The notes under the pieces are model-generated. The model ran no database searches, was not told the DNA's origin, and saw only the letters and a program-made list of their open reading frames with translations. Below are positions 1-7,775 of a stretch of 64,000 nucleotides of DNA, piece by piece. The stretch lies in the NCBI RefSeq assembly GCF_027886425.1, contig NZ_CP115671.1, positions 1,302,001 through 1,366,000 of the forward strand, read 5' to 3'. Position numbers and translations under genes: made by a program. Each line of letters opens with the position of its first letter. Positions within the stretch are counted from its first letter, which is position 1. The stretch is from Brevundimonas vesicularis (GTDB lineage Bacteria > Pseudomonadota > Alphaproteobacteria > Caulobacterales > Caulobacteraceae).

Positions 1-388
1 GAGGGGCGATGTCCTTGAGGAAGGACACGTGTTCGCGGGCTTCCTCGTCCGTCAGGTTCCGCGCCTCGGCGAACAGGGTGACGTTCTGCTGGGCGAAGGG
101 GCGGACCGCGACCGAGGCGTTGACCAGGGTGTAGTCGTCGGTCGGCAGTTCGAACGCGTTGGCGACCCGGTCCTGTTCTCCGCCGTGGCGAACCTCGGCG
201 CTGGCGTCGAACCTGGTCGATGTCCAACCCAGACGTCCGGTCACGGAGTAGGGCGGGATCCGCGCGGCAGGACCGAAGTCCGTCTGGGCGTGGACATAGT
301 CGGCCGCGCCTTCCAGCGACAGTTTGCGATCGCCGTCCTGCCAAAGCGCATAGGCGCCTTCCAGCTCGAAGCCATAGAACTTCGCGTC
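1..388 (-). pseudogene. TonB-dependent receptor, C-terminal remnant (runs off the left edge)
   Basis: Read on the minus strand, 388 to 1 encodes the last part of an outer-membrane TonB-dependent receptor barrel. It contains the typical near-terminal strand LFAEARNLTDEEAREH followed by SFLKDIAPL. The frame is open to the window edge but is closed upstream by TAA at 401-403, and no receptor-like sequence continues beyond about position 390. The 5' part (signal peptide, plug, most of the barrel) is therefore missing here. It looks like a gene cut by a rearrangement, not an intact receptor. The remaining C-terminus lies outside the window. The family is clear; the transported substrate cannot be told. 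Confidence 0.75.
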
Positions 389-403
389 GGTTAGAGGCGC
401 TTA

Positions 404-685
404 GTTCGGAGTAAGAATGGCTCACAGCATGCTTAGCCTTGTCGTGGCGGTTGCGAGGATTTTTGGAAGCAACCATAAGTCGCGCCTATAAAGGCGAGAT
501 GTCAGCCTCGCTTCGGGGGGGGAAACGATAGGCGACACCTTAGATATGACCCGCGAGGTTCCAGCGCAGATCGTGATCGTCCTTAGCATATGGGGCTTCG
601 TTTGCTTGGTCTCCTTGAACCTTAGCGCCACGAATGACGCACAGTCTTGCGGCACCATCACCTTCTTAACCGAGGGCTGTAAGCG
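404..685. other. Intergenic/degraded stretch without a recognisable gene
   Basis: This stretch is less GC-rich than the neighbouring core genes. Short open frames exist on both strands, the best being 546-779 on plus with a hydrophobic start, but none resembles a known family or shows the codon bias of the rest of the window. A purine-rich GAGGG just before 686 could be the old ribosome-binding site of the relaxase remnant. Confidence 0.5.
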
Positions 686-1025
686 ATGCTCTCACTCTCA
701 GCCATCGGAAGCTCCAGCGGGGCGGCCAGCTACTACGGCAAGGACGATTACTACGTCACCAGCGAGGCTGACACGCTAGGCCTAGATCGGGAGGGAAGGG
801 GGGCGAAAAAGGTTGGCCTGACCGGAAAGGCCCGCACGCAGGAATTTAGGCCCTCTTGGAAGGCGAGCACTAGGCATTGAAAGTTCCGGATCGTCCAAAT
901 GCTCAGGCCCACGGCAAGCACAGAGCTGGGTAGGATCGGACTTTCTCAGCGCCACAATCAGTCAGCCTACCATTCTTATCGGCAAGGATGATCGCCTCGA
1001 CAAACCGAGAGGTAGAAGTTGTATG
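686..1025 (+). pseudogene. MobF (TrwC/TraA-type) conjugative relaxase, N-terminal remnant
   Basis: From ATG 686 the product begins MLSLSAIGSSSGAASYYGKD and continues DYYVTSEAD...GAKKVGLTGKA, the characteristic start of MobF relaxases, which nick and carry the transferred strand in conjugation. A frameshift follows at about 840-850. The second frame then continues ALLEGEH, a stop (871-873), HGKHRAG, a second stop at 931-933 where the family has Trp, and TFSAPQSVSL at 940-969, matching the conserved TFSAPKSVSL block. Nothing of the rest of the roughly 1000-residue protein is present. It is a dead fragment of a plasmid or integrative conjugative element. Confidence 0.75.
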
Positions 1026-1098
1026 ATTTGGTCTATTCGGGGATGGCCTTTGTGATGGTCAGGTTTAGCTTTGCGAGTGGTGCCAAGAGGGAGCAGGG

Positions 1099-1296
1099 GG
1101 CACACCCTGTATTAACCTCGGCCGGGATAACGCCGAGTTGGCGTATTATCACATCCGGGACTCTATCGCAGCGCACCAGATACTGATGAACCACCCAATC
1201 AACCTCCGTCCGTTGGGCGCAAACGTTGTCAAACATCCGAGACGGATCTAAACCTACTGCCTACAGAAAGTGGAAGCCTTTCACCGAAGAAAACGG
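1099..1296 (+). pseudogene. ArsC-like (glutaredoxin-type) arsenate reductase, C-terminal remnant
   Basis: The plus frame from 1099 reads GTPCINLGRDNAEL, then AAHQILMNHPINLRPLG and VKHPR before a stop at 1249. This follows the ArsC pattern GTPY..LGL, then HPILINRPIVVTPLG and LCRPSE. In another frame the tail KPFTEENGT appears about 20 bases later, equivalent to ArsC GPFTKEDG. Frameshifts and the missing N-terminal active-site Cys region show it is not functional. The match is by memory of family blocks over about 60 residues, so the assignment is moderate. Together with the relaxase remnant it suggests decayed accessory cargo. Confidence 0.5.
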
Positions 1297-1730
1297 CACC
1301 AGTCGCCGTCAAAGACGTCGCGTAATTGGATGCAGTTCTGCTTCTGACTCATACCTGATGTCTGAACCGTCCGTTTTTTGGCTGGCGCCCCGAGGTCCGC
1401 AGATGGGCTTGAACTAGCCGCCTTGCCGCAGGATGGCGTCCAAAGTGATAAAGAACTCGAACTTCATGCCGCGCTCCCAGCAATCTACCGCGATGTCCGC
1501 AGTAATCATTCGCCGCATCTATCGGCACCCGTTTCATGGATGAGGTCATCATCAATGTATCGATGAAACATCACTATTTCTCTCGCTGGATGGTCGTTAC
1601 CAATTAGATGTCGTTGGCCGCATCTCCGAGCTCGCGGCAAATGACCGACAGGTCCATAAAGACGTCTGCGGTTAGGAAAGCGAGGAACATTGCCCAAGGG
1701 ACGAGTGTCCAGAATTTTGTGGCCTGCGCA
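1297..1730. other. No recognisable gene
   Basis: Short frames exist on both strands, for example a minus-strand frame over about 1350-1555, but all are interrupted and none resembles a known family. The composition is less GC-biased than the flanks, consistent with decayed horizontally acquired DNA. Confidence 0.45.
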
Positions 1731-2150
1731 TGGATTGAGAGCAACGCCGCCGCGGTCGATGTGACGGATAATTTCACCAGCGAGGTGATCGCCTCGGTGC
1801 GCTGCGCCTCAACGGCGCAGGTCGACGCAGCGGTTGCCGGCGCCAAGGCCAGCTTCGCGGCCGTCAAGCTGGAACCCATGAGCGTTGCTGAGCCGGGTCG
1901 CCGATCTGATCCTGGAAAACCGCCAGGCCTTGGCCGAGACCCTCGTTGCTGAGTCTGGCGTGCCGTGGAAGGACTCCGACAACGAGGTCGCGCGTGCGGC
2001 GAAATCCTTCCGGCTTTCGGCGGAAGAAGCGAGGCGGCTGGTCGGCGAGGTGGTGCCGATCCAAGGCGCGGCTGGCCAATCGCACCGAATGGCCTTCACA
2101 ATCCGCACGCCAAGCGAGGTTGTCGGAGGCGTCCGCACCTTCATTGCGCG
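1731..2150 (+). pseudogene. Aldehyde dehydrogenase (NAD-dependent superfamily), N-terminal remnant
   Basis: Two plus-strand frames together spell the N-terminal third of an aldehyde dehydrogenase. About 1750-1882 gives VDVTDNFTSEVIASV then AQVDAAVAGAKASFAAVKLE. About 1885-2140, one frame over, gives LLSRVADLILENRQALAETL, SGVPWKDSDNEVARAAKSFR and RRLVGEVVPIQG. A small deletion around 1883-1888 explains the shift. The match stops at about 2140 just after the TIRTPSEVVGGV region, before the Rossmann fold and the catalytic Cys and Glu. It resembles the phosphonoacetaldehyde/succinate-semialdehyde branch, but the substrate cannot be fixed. Its codon use is closer to the core genes than that of 404-1730, so it may be a broken resident gene. 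Confidence 0.75.
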
Positions 2151-2243
2151 AACCTGACAGGGTATGCCGGAAGGGGCGCAACGGGGCAGAAGGGCGCGGA
2201 CCTCGTCGTGGGTCATCGGTCGCTCAACCTCAGTAGGCCAACT

Positions 2244-4073
2244 TCAATAAGCCAGCGCGATCCCGTCCTTGCGCATCTCGGTCGCCGCGCCGTAGGTCCA
2301 GCGCCCGCCGGGGTTCATCTGTTTCAAGACGTTCTGATAGCCGCCGAAGCCGCCGTCGGGTTCGCCCAGGGTCCAGCCCATCGCGCGCAGCTGGGTCTTG
2401 GTCGCCTCGGGTACGCCGCTTTCCAGATGCAGCACGCCGGTCCCTTCCTGGGGCTGGCCGGTCGGTTCGGACGAGCCATAGTGTTGCCAGCGCGGCGCGT
2501 CGCCCGCCGCCTGAGGCTCCAGCCCGTAGTCGACCATGTTGATGATGATCTGGGCCTGGCCCTGCGGCTGCATGGCGCCGCCCATGACGCCGAACGCCAT
2601 CCACGGCTCGCCGTCCTTGACCGCAAAGCCAGGGATGATCGTCTGGAACGGGCGCTTGCCGGGCGCATAGATGTTGGGGTGGCCGTCGGTCAGGGCGAAC
2701 AACTCGCCACGGTCTTGGAACATGAAGCCCAGCGGTTCGGAGCCGTTGTCGGGCGCCAGGCCCGAACCCATGCCGCGATAGTTGGATTGGATCCAACTGA
2801 CCATCATCCCGTCAGCGTCGGCGACGCTGAAATAGGTGGTGTCGCCGTGGTGCGGCGCGTCGCCCGGCATGACGCGGTCCATGACCCGATCCGGCCGGAT
2901 CAGCTTGGCCCGCTCGGCCGCATAGGCCTTTGAGTTCAGCCATTCGACCGGCGTCTTGGAGAATCGGTCGTCGGCGAACCAGCGCGCCCGGTCCTCGAAG
3001 GCCAGCCGCTTCGCCTCGGCCTGGACGTGCAGCGAGGCGGCGGACTGGAAGCCCATCGCTTTCAGGTCAAACTGTTCGCAGATGTTCAGGATCTGGTTGG
3101 TGCTCAGCCCTTGCGTGTTAGGACCCAGGCCGAAAACATCGACCCCACGATAGTTGGTCCGGATCGGCTCGACCCATTCGGTGTGATGGGCGGCCAGGTC
3201 GGCGCGGGTCATCCAGCCGCCGATCCGCTTGAAATAGGCCTCGATCTGATCGGCGATGGCACCGTTGTAAAAGGCGTCGCGTCCACCCTCTGCGATCACC
3301 CGCAGGGTCTTGCCCAGATAGGGGTTGGCGAAGATCTCGCCTACCTTCGGCGTCACGCCGCTGGCGGCCCAGATGCGCTTTCGGTTCTCGTTTTCCTCGA
3401 TCGGGATCTGGCCCCGATCAAACGCAGCCATGTTGCGTTCCAGATAGTAGGCGATGACTTGGGGCACGGGCACGCCCTGTTCGCACAGTTCGGCGACGGG
3501 CAGCAGCACCTCTTTCCACGGCAGTTTCCCATACCGCTGGTGCGCGCTCCACCAGGCGTCCACCGTGCCCGGCACGTTCACCGTTACCGCGCCATAGCGG
3601 GGCAGATAGCCGTCGATGGCCTTGGATCGCGCGATCTCCAGGCTGAGGCCCCGGGGACTGGCGCCCGATCCGTTCAGCCCGACGACCTTCTTCTGTTTGG
3701 GGTCCCACAGCATGCAATAGGCGTCGCCGCCGATGCCGTTGGCGACCGGCTCCAGAAAGCCCAGGGCCGCATTGATGGCGATGGCCGCATCGATGGCCGA
3801 TCCGCCGCGTCTTAGGGTGTCGATGCCGATCAGACTGGCCGCCGGATGCGCCGTCGCCGCCGCCCCGTTCGCGCCCCAGACGGTCGAGCGCCCCATGAAC
3901 TTCGGTCCCGAAATCCGGTCGCCGATGCCGACGCCGGCATAGGGGTCGGCCGGGCGAGCCGGCGCAGGGGCCGCCTCGGTCGGCCTGGCGGCGGGAGAGG
4001 CCTGCCGGGCCTGGGCTGCGGTCGCCGCCAGCGCACCGGCGGGCAGGGCGGACAGGAAGGTGCGACGACGCAT
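2244..4073 (-). CDS. ggt: Gamma-glutamyltransferase family protein (Ntn hydrolase), exported
   Basis: The 609-residue product has an N-terminal export signal (MRRRTFLSALPAGALAATAA; an Arg-rich start suggestive of Tat) and a proline/alanine linker. The GGT fold follows, and the precursor is expected to cut itself into two chains. The processing-site motif GDTTYF is present; Thr412 is the predicted new N-terminal nucleophile. Later blocks VMGGAMQPQGQ and NMVDYGL are those of the GGT-like acylase branch. Where E. coli GGT has the oxyanion Ser-Ser pair (MLSSMSP), this protein has PFQTIIP, so glutathione activity is not assured. GGT enzymes act on periplasmic gamma-glutamyl compounds. It stands alone; downstream lies the broken-gene strip. 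Confidence 0.88.
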   Translation of the reverse strand: MRRRTFLSALPAGALAATAAQARQASPAARPTEAAPAPARPADPYAGVGIGDRISGPKFMGRSTVWGANGAAATAHPAASLIGIDTLRRGGSAIDAAIAINAALGFLEPVANGIGGDAYCMLWDPKQKKVVGLNGSGASPRGLSLEIARSKAIDGYLPRYGAVTVNVPGTVDAWWSAHQRYGKLPWKEVLLPVAELCEQGVPVPQVIAYYLERNMAAFDRGQIPIEENENRKRIWAASGVTPKVGEIFANPYLGKTLRVIAEGGRDAFYNGAIADQIEAYFKRIGGWMTRADLAAHHTEWVEPIRTNYRGVDVFGLGPNTQGLSTNQILNICEQFDLKAMGFQSAASLHVQAEAKRLAFEDRARWFADDRFSKTPVEWLNSKAYAAERAKLIRPDRVMDRVMPGDAPHHGDTTYFSVADADGMMVSWIQSNYRGMGSGLAPDNGSEPLGFMFQDRGELFALTDGHPNIYAPGKRPFQTIIPGFAVKDGEPWMAFGVMGGAMQPQGQAQIIINMVDYGLEPQAAGDAPRWQHYGSSEPTGQPQEGTGVLHLESGVPEATKTQLRAMGWTLGEPDGGFGGYQNVLKQMNPGGRWTYGAATEMRKDGIALAY

Positions 4074-4141
4074 GGACGGACTCCTCGAACAATCGATGCG
4101 GCATCAAGGGTGCAGTCGATCGATCCGGCAAGTCTTTCGGC

Positions 4142-4176
4142 AAAGAAAAAGGCCGCGTCCCTTTCGGAACGCGGCC
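4142..4176 (-). terminator. Rho-independent terminator after the exbD/tolR gene
   Basis: GGCCGCGT (4151-4158) pairs with ACGCGGCC (4169-4176). On the minus strand the stem is followed by a T-rich run (complement of 4142-4150). It lies 25 bases past the stop of the minus-strand gene at 4201. Confidence 0.85.
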
Positions 4177-4200
4177 CCAATCCTGGAAAGGACGAAGGTC

Positions 4201-4635
4201 CTATTCGATGTCTTCGTTCAGCAGGCCGACCTTGAAGAAGCCGTTCTCCTGCATCTTGTTCATGACTTCCATGAACTGCGAGTACTTCACTTCCGGCTGG
4301 GCGCGGACGAAGACGCGCTCTTCCTGGCAGGCGCCGCCGCCTAGGGCGGTGCAGACGTCAGTGGCCAGGTTGTCGATCGAGGTTTGCTTGTCCGACAGGA
4401 AGAGCTGACCGTTTTCCTGGATGGTGATGTACACCGGTTCCTTTTCTTCGGTCGGATTGGTGGGCGGCTGTGCGGGCGGCAGGTCCAGACGGATCGACAC
4501 GGTCGCCATAGGCGCGGCGACCATGAAGATGATCATGAGCACCAGCAGAATGTCGATGAACGGCGTGATGTTGATATCCGCCGTCTGTTCGATCGTGTGC
4601 TTGTCCCCGCCGGAACCACCGAGCTTGGCAGCCAT
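4201..4635 (-). CDS. ExbD/TolR family biopolymer transport protein
   Basis: The product is 144 residues with a short cytoplasmic N-terminus, one membrane helix (about residues 24-45) and a periplasmic domain. The helix carries the conserved Asp (Asp28, in NITPFIDILLVLM) that takes part in proton-driven motion in ExbB-ExbD and TolQ-TolR stators. Such proteins energise TonB-dependent uptake or the Tol-Pal system. No exbB/tolQ or tonB/tolA partner lies beside it, so its partner must be encoded elsewhere. ExbD and TolR cannot be told apart from this alone. It has its own terminator and is transcribed in the same direction as folE upstream, 169 bases away. Confidence 0.9.
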   Translation of the reverse strand: MAAKLGGSGGDKHTIEQTADINITPFIDILLVLMIIFMVAAPMATVSIRLDLPPAQPPTNPTEEKEPVYITIQENGQLFLSDKQTSIDNLATDVCTALGGGACQEERVFVRAQPEVKYSQFMEVMNKMQENGFFKVGLLNEDIE

Positions 4636-4804
4636 GCATCGTCTCCGTTACTCGCCGGCTGCGTTCCGCGCCGACATTTCCCTATGGATCGCCCGAAGGC
4701 TTGATCGGTTCTTGGCGTCCCGATGCGGGCTTGTAAAGCGGTTCTAAACGATCTGCCGTTCCCAAACGTCAATTATACACGACAGAGGGACGACGGTTCG
4801 GCCT

Positions 4805-5419
4805 TCAGGCCTTGGCCAGCTTCAAAAAACGGTCCGTCAGGGCAGGATCGTCCTTGAAGGCGCCGGTGAAGCGGGTCGTGATGGTCGAAACGTGCCGATG
4901 ATGCACGCCGCGCGTGGTCATGCACTGGTGCGCGGCGTCCACCAGCACCGCCACGCCGCGCGGCTGCAGGTGCGATTCGATGGCCTCGATGATGTCGTTG
5001 GTCAGGGTTTCCTGGTTCTGCAGGCGCCGCGCATAAATCTCGACAACCCGCGCCAGCTTGGAGATGCCGACCACCTTCTCACCCGGCAGATAGGCGACGT
5101 AGGCCTTGCCCAGGAACGGGGCCAGGTGGTGCTCGCAATGGCTCTCGACCTCGATGTCGCGCAGGATGACCATGTCGTCATAGCCGGTCACGTCCTCGAA
5201 GGTGCGGCTCAGCTCCTTGCCCGCATCGGCGTCATAGCCGTCGAACCATTCGCCATAGGCGTCGACCACCCGCTTGGGCGTGTCGATCAGGCCGGGACGG
5301 TTCGGATTGTCGCCAGCCCAGGCGATCAGGGTGCGCACGGCCTCCAGCGCCTGTTCGCGCGACGGACGTTGCACGGTTTCGTCGCTGACGAGGACGGGCT
5401 TGGCGGGGGTGACGCTCAT
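4805..5419 (-). CDS. folE: GTP cyclohydrolase I
   Basis: The product is 204 residues, the usual length for type I GTP cyclohydrolase, which converts GTP to 7,8-dihydroneopterin triphosphate, the first step of tetrahydrofolate synthesis. Zinc ligands are visible: Cys95 and His98 in VESHCEHHLAPF, and Cys166 in AHQCMTTRG. The substrate-binding block GISKLARVVEIYARRLQ is intact. It is cytoplasmic and expected to be a homodecamer. It is divergent from cysS, with 128 bases between the two starts that must hold both promoters. Confidence 0.96.
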   Translation of the reverse strand: MSVTPAKPVLVSDETVQRPSREQALEAVRTLIAWAGDNPNRPGLIDTPKRVVDAYGEWFDGYDADAGKELSRTFEDVTGYDDMVILRDIEVESHCEHHLAPFLGKAYVAYLPGEKVVGISKLARVVEIYARRLQNQETLTNDIIEAIESHLQPRGVAVLVDAAHQCMTTRGVHHRHVSTITTRFTGAFKDDPALTDRFLKLAKA

Positions 5420-5547
5420 GAACTCGATTTCCGGCCGGGGCGGGCGGGTCGCCCGGTTTACCTTCTACAATCCGTCGGGACTGTATATCAGGCCGCTATA
5501 TGGGACAGACCGTCCGTCCCGCAAGAAAACCCGCTAAAGACTGATCC

Positions 5548-6999
5548 ATGCCGCTGCACATCCACGACACCCTGCGCCGTGAAAAGCGCCTGTTCGAGCC
5601 CCGGAACAAGGATCGTGTGACCCTCTATGTCTGCGGCCCCACGGTCTATGACTACGCCCATATCGGCAATGCGCGCCCGCCGGTGGTGTTCGACGTCCTG
5701 GTGCGGCTGCTGCGCCGGACCTATGGCGCGGACCATGTGATCTACGCCCGCAACGTCACCGACGTGGACGACAAGATCAATCAGAAGGCCGCGCGCGAGG
5801 GCGTGCCGATCGGAGAAGTCACGGCCCGCTACGAAGCCGCCTATCTGGCCGACATGGGCCTGCTGAACGTCTCGCCGCCCGATATCGCGCCCCACGTCAC
5901 CGACTACATCCCGGCCATCGTCGATCAGATCCAGGCCATTGTCGACGCGGGCTGCGCCTATGCCGCCGAGGGGCACGTGCTGTTCGACGTCTCGTCCTAC
6001 AAGGCCTACGGCGCCCTGTCGGGCCGGAACTTGGACGACATGATCGCCGGCGCCCGCGTCGAGGTCGCGCCCTATAAGAAGAACCCGCACGACTTCGTTC
6101 TGTGGAAGCCGTCCAAGGCCGACGAGCCGTCCTGGCCGTCGCCGTGGGGCGAGGGGCGTCCCGGCTGGCACATCGAATGCTCGGCCATGATCGAAAAGAC
6201 CCTGGGCCTGCCCATCGACATTCACGGCGGCGGCATCGACCTGGTCTTCCCCCACCATGAGAACGAGATCGCCCAGGGCGTCTGCGCCCACGGCCATGCC
6301 CATGGCGATGAGGCTCATGACGAATACGCCCGCTACTGGATGCACAATGGCTTTCTGACCGTGGACGCCGAGAAGATGTCCAAGTCGATCGGCAACGTCC
6401 TGCTGCTGCACGACCTGGTCCAGGCCATGCCGGGCGAGGTCGTCCGCTGGGCCCTGCTCAGCGCCCACTACCGCCAGCCGCTGGACTGGAACCAAGGGCT
6501 GCTGGATCAGAGCCGCAAAAACCTGGACCGGCTGTATGGCGTCCTGCGCGACGCCGAGGCGGCCCTGGCCGACTTCGACGAGGCCACGCTGGACGAAGCT
6601 GAGATGGAGCTGGCCGAGAACGCCCTGGATCCGGTGCTGGACGCGCTTGAAGACGATCTCAATACGCCGGGCGCGATCGCCCAGCTGTTCGGGCTCGGCA
6701 ACACCCTGCGCGAACTGCTGAACGACGCCGAGGCCGATATCAACGATGTCGCCATGGCCCGCTGGAGCCTGAAGGAAGCGGCCGGTCTGCTCGGCGTCCT
6801 GTCGCTGACGCCGGACGCCTGGTTCGAGGGCGGCGATCCCGCGCTGAAGGCCGAGGTCGAGGCCCTGCTGGACCAACGCGCCAAGGCCCGCGCCGCAAAG
6901 GACTGGCCCGAGGCCGACCGCATCCGCGACCGCCTGAACGCCCTGAACGTCGTCGTCATGGACGGCCCCGACGGCGCCACCTGGCGCGTGAAAGGTTAG
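5548..6999 (+). CDS. cysS: Cysteinyl-tRNA synthetase
   Basis: This class I aminoacyl-tRNA synthetase of 483 residues charges tRNA-Cys. The HIGH-type motif is HIGN at 38-41 (in YDYAHIGNARP) and KMSKS is at 276-280. The zinc-ligand blocks are present, including the early Cys in LYVCGPTVYDYAH and WHIECSAM. The C-terminal DALR/anticodon region is complete. The ATG at 5548 gives the standard start MPLHIHDTLRREK. A repeat element follows directly after the stop. A tRNA-Cys-like gene lies 2.2 kb downstream. Confidence 0.97.
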   Translation: MPLHIHDTLRREKRLFEPRNKDRVTLYVCGPTVYDYAHIGNARPPVVFDVLVRLLRRTYGADHVIYARNVTDVDDKINQKAAREGVPIGEVTARYEAAYLADMGLLNVSPPDIAPHVTDYIPAIVDQIQAIVDAGCAYAAEGHVLFDVSSYKAYGALSGRNLDDMIAGARVEVAPYKKNPHDFVLWKPSKADEPSWPSPWGEGRPGWHIECSAMIEKTLGLPIDIHGGGIDLVFPHHENEIAQGVCAHGHAHGDEAHDEYARYWMHNGFLTVDAEKMSKSIGNVLLLHDLVQAMPGEVVRWALLSAHYRQPLDWNQGLLDQSRKNLDRLYGVLRDAEAALADFDEATLDEAEMELAENALDPVLDALEDDLNTPGAIAQLFGLGNTLRELLNDAEADINDVAMARWSLKEAAGLLGVLSLTPDAWFEGGDPALKAEVEALLDQRAKARAAKDWPEADRIRDRLNALNVVVMDGPDGATWRVKG

Positions 7000-7007
7000 A
7001 GCCTGTC

Positions 7008-7058
7008 GTCTCCTCCCCGCCTGGCGGGGAGGGGGACCGCGAAGCGGTGGAGGGGTTC
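7008..7058. repeat. Dispersed intergenic repeat, copy 1 (CCTCCCC/GGTGGAGGGG type)
   Basis: The sequence begins TCTCCTCCCCGCCTGGCGGG and continues AGGGGGACCGC(G)AAGCGGTGGAGGGG. It contains two small nested inverted repeats (CCCCGCC/GGCGGGG and ACCGC/GCGGT). Near-identical sequence recurs at 10557-10610 and, reversed and diverged, at about 10639-10700 and 50385-50450. It starts 9 bases after the cysS stop, so it may also form the 3' end of that transcript. Confidence 0.75.
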
Positions 7059-7080
7059 TTGAAACTAAGGGCCTCTCATC

Positions 7081-7244
7081 TTTCGTCATCCTCCGGCAAG
7101 CCGCTTGCGGCGCAGATCGGGGGACCCAGCGGCGCCGGAGGCGATGTTTCCGCCGCGCTGGTGTCTATCAGCGTATCCGCAACAGGTTCGCGCTCTCGCG
7201 CGCCGCTGGGTCCCCCGGTCACTTCGCGCCGGAGGATGACGAAA
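7081..7244. repeat. Large imperfect palindrome (about 164 bp)
   Basis: The outer arms TTTCGTCATCCTCCGG (7081-7096) and CCGGAGGATGACGAAA (7229-7244) are exact reverse complements. So are the inner arms GGGGGACCCAGCGGCGC (7119-7135) and its complement at 7200-7216. The segments between the arms do not pair well. This is the layout of a dispersed intergenic palindromic element of alphaproteobacteria, not of a terminator. It has no coding content. Confidence 0.8.
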
Positions 7245-7775
7245 GAAAAGATCGCTAGCTTCTTTCAGCCATCGCAATGCCGCTGGTCCATCCGCAGCGA
7301 TTTCAACCGCTTGCCGATTTATGTGCGCCTTTTCCCATCCACGGGGTCAAACGGCCCCATAATGCCCCCGTCTCGTCGCATGGAGGGCTCGCCTGGCCTG
7401 CGACCTTGCGGCGGCGAGAGCGGATGGAACGGGGGCGGTGGTGAAACTCCATCGCGGCGCCGGGGCTGATCGGTCGGGGAATCGCCCCGGCGTCCGCAGC
7501 CGCGTCGCAGGGTCGAGGGGGATACTCGGCCGAACCGGGGATCGAGGATCGCTGCTCCGACCCGCCCGTCGCAGGCTTATGGGGTTAGGCGATAAGACCG
7601 CCACCGCTCGGCGCCCCGAGCTTGCAGGTCAACCTTCCGCGCGGAGCGTCCATCCTTCGTCGAAACGGTAACACTACAAATCAACTCCGGGCGAAGGCCC
7701 GGCGCTCCGCCCAGCCCTCCTCCTCCTCCGCCCCCTCAAAGGCAGGAGCACCGAGCCATGCCCGGATTTACAGCG
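7245..7775. other. 530-bp intergenic region rich in hairpins; possible structured RNA
   Basis: No convincing protein gene is present. Several stems stand close together: GCCCCCGT (from about 7364) with ACGGGGGC (to 7437), GCGCCGGGGC with GCCCCGGCGT (about 7458-7493), and GGGTCG with CGACCC (about 7511-7556). I looked for the conserved cores of tmRNA (tag reading frame), RNase P RNA, 4.5S RNA and cobalamin and glycine riboswitches on both strands and found none. A non-coding RNA is possible but unproven; the stems may be a by-product of high GC. Confidence 0.3.

Noticed and set aside
546..779. 77-codon plus-strand frame with a hydrophobic start
   Set aside because: Overlaps the relaxase relic in another frame, has no family match, and its second half is a shadow of the relaxase coding sequence.
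5488..7089. Long minus-strand open frame opposite cysS
   Set aside because: Antisense of a fully supported synthetase gene; open only because high-GC codon use removes stops. The product has no family features.
7245..7775. tmRNA, RNase P RNA, 4.5S RNA or riboswitch
   Set aside because: The tag reading frame, the GAGGAAAGTCC and ACAGAA-type cores, the 4.5S GGAAG tetraloop region and the riboswitch cores were looked for on both strands and not found.
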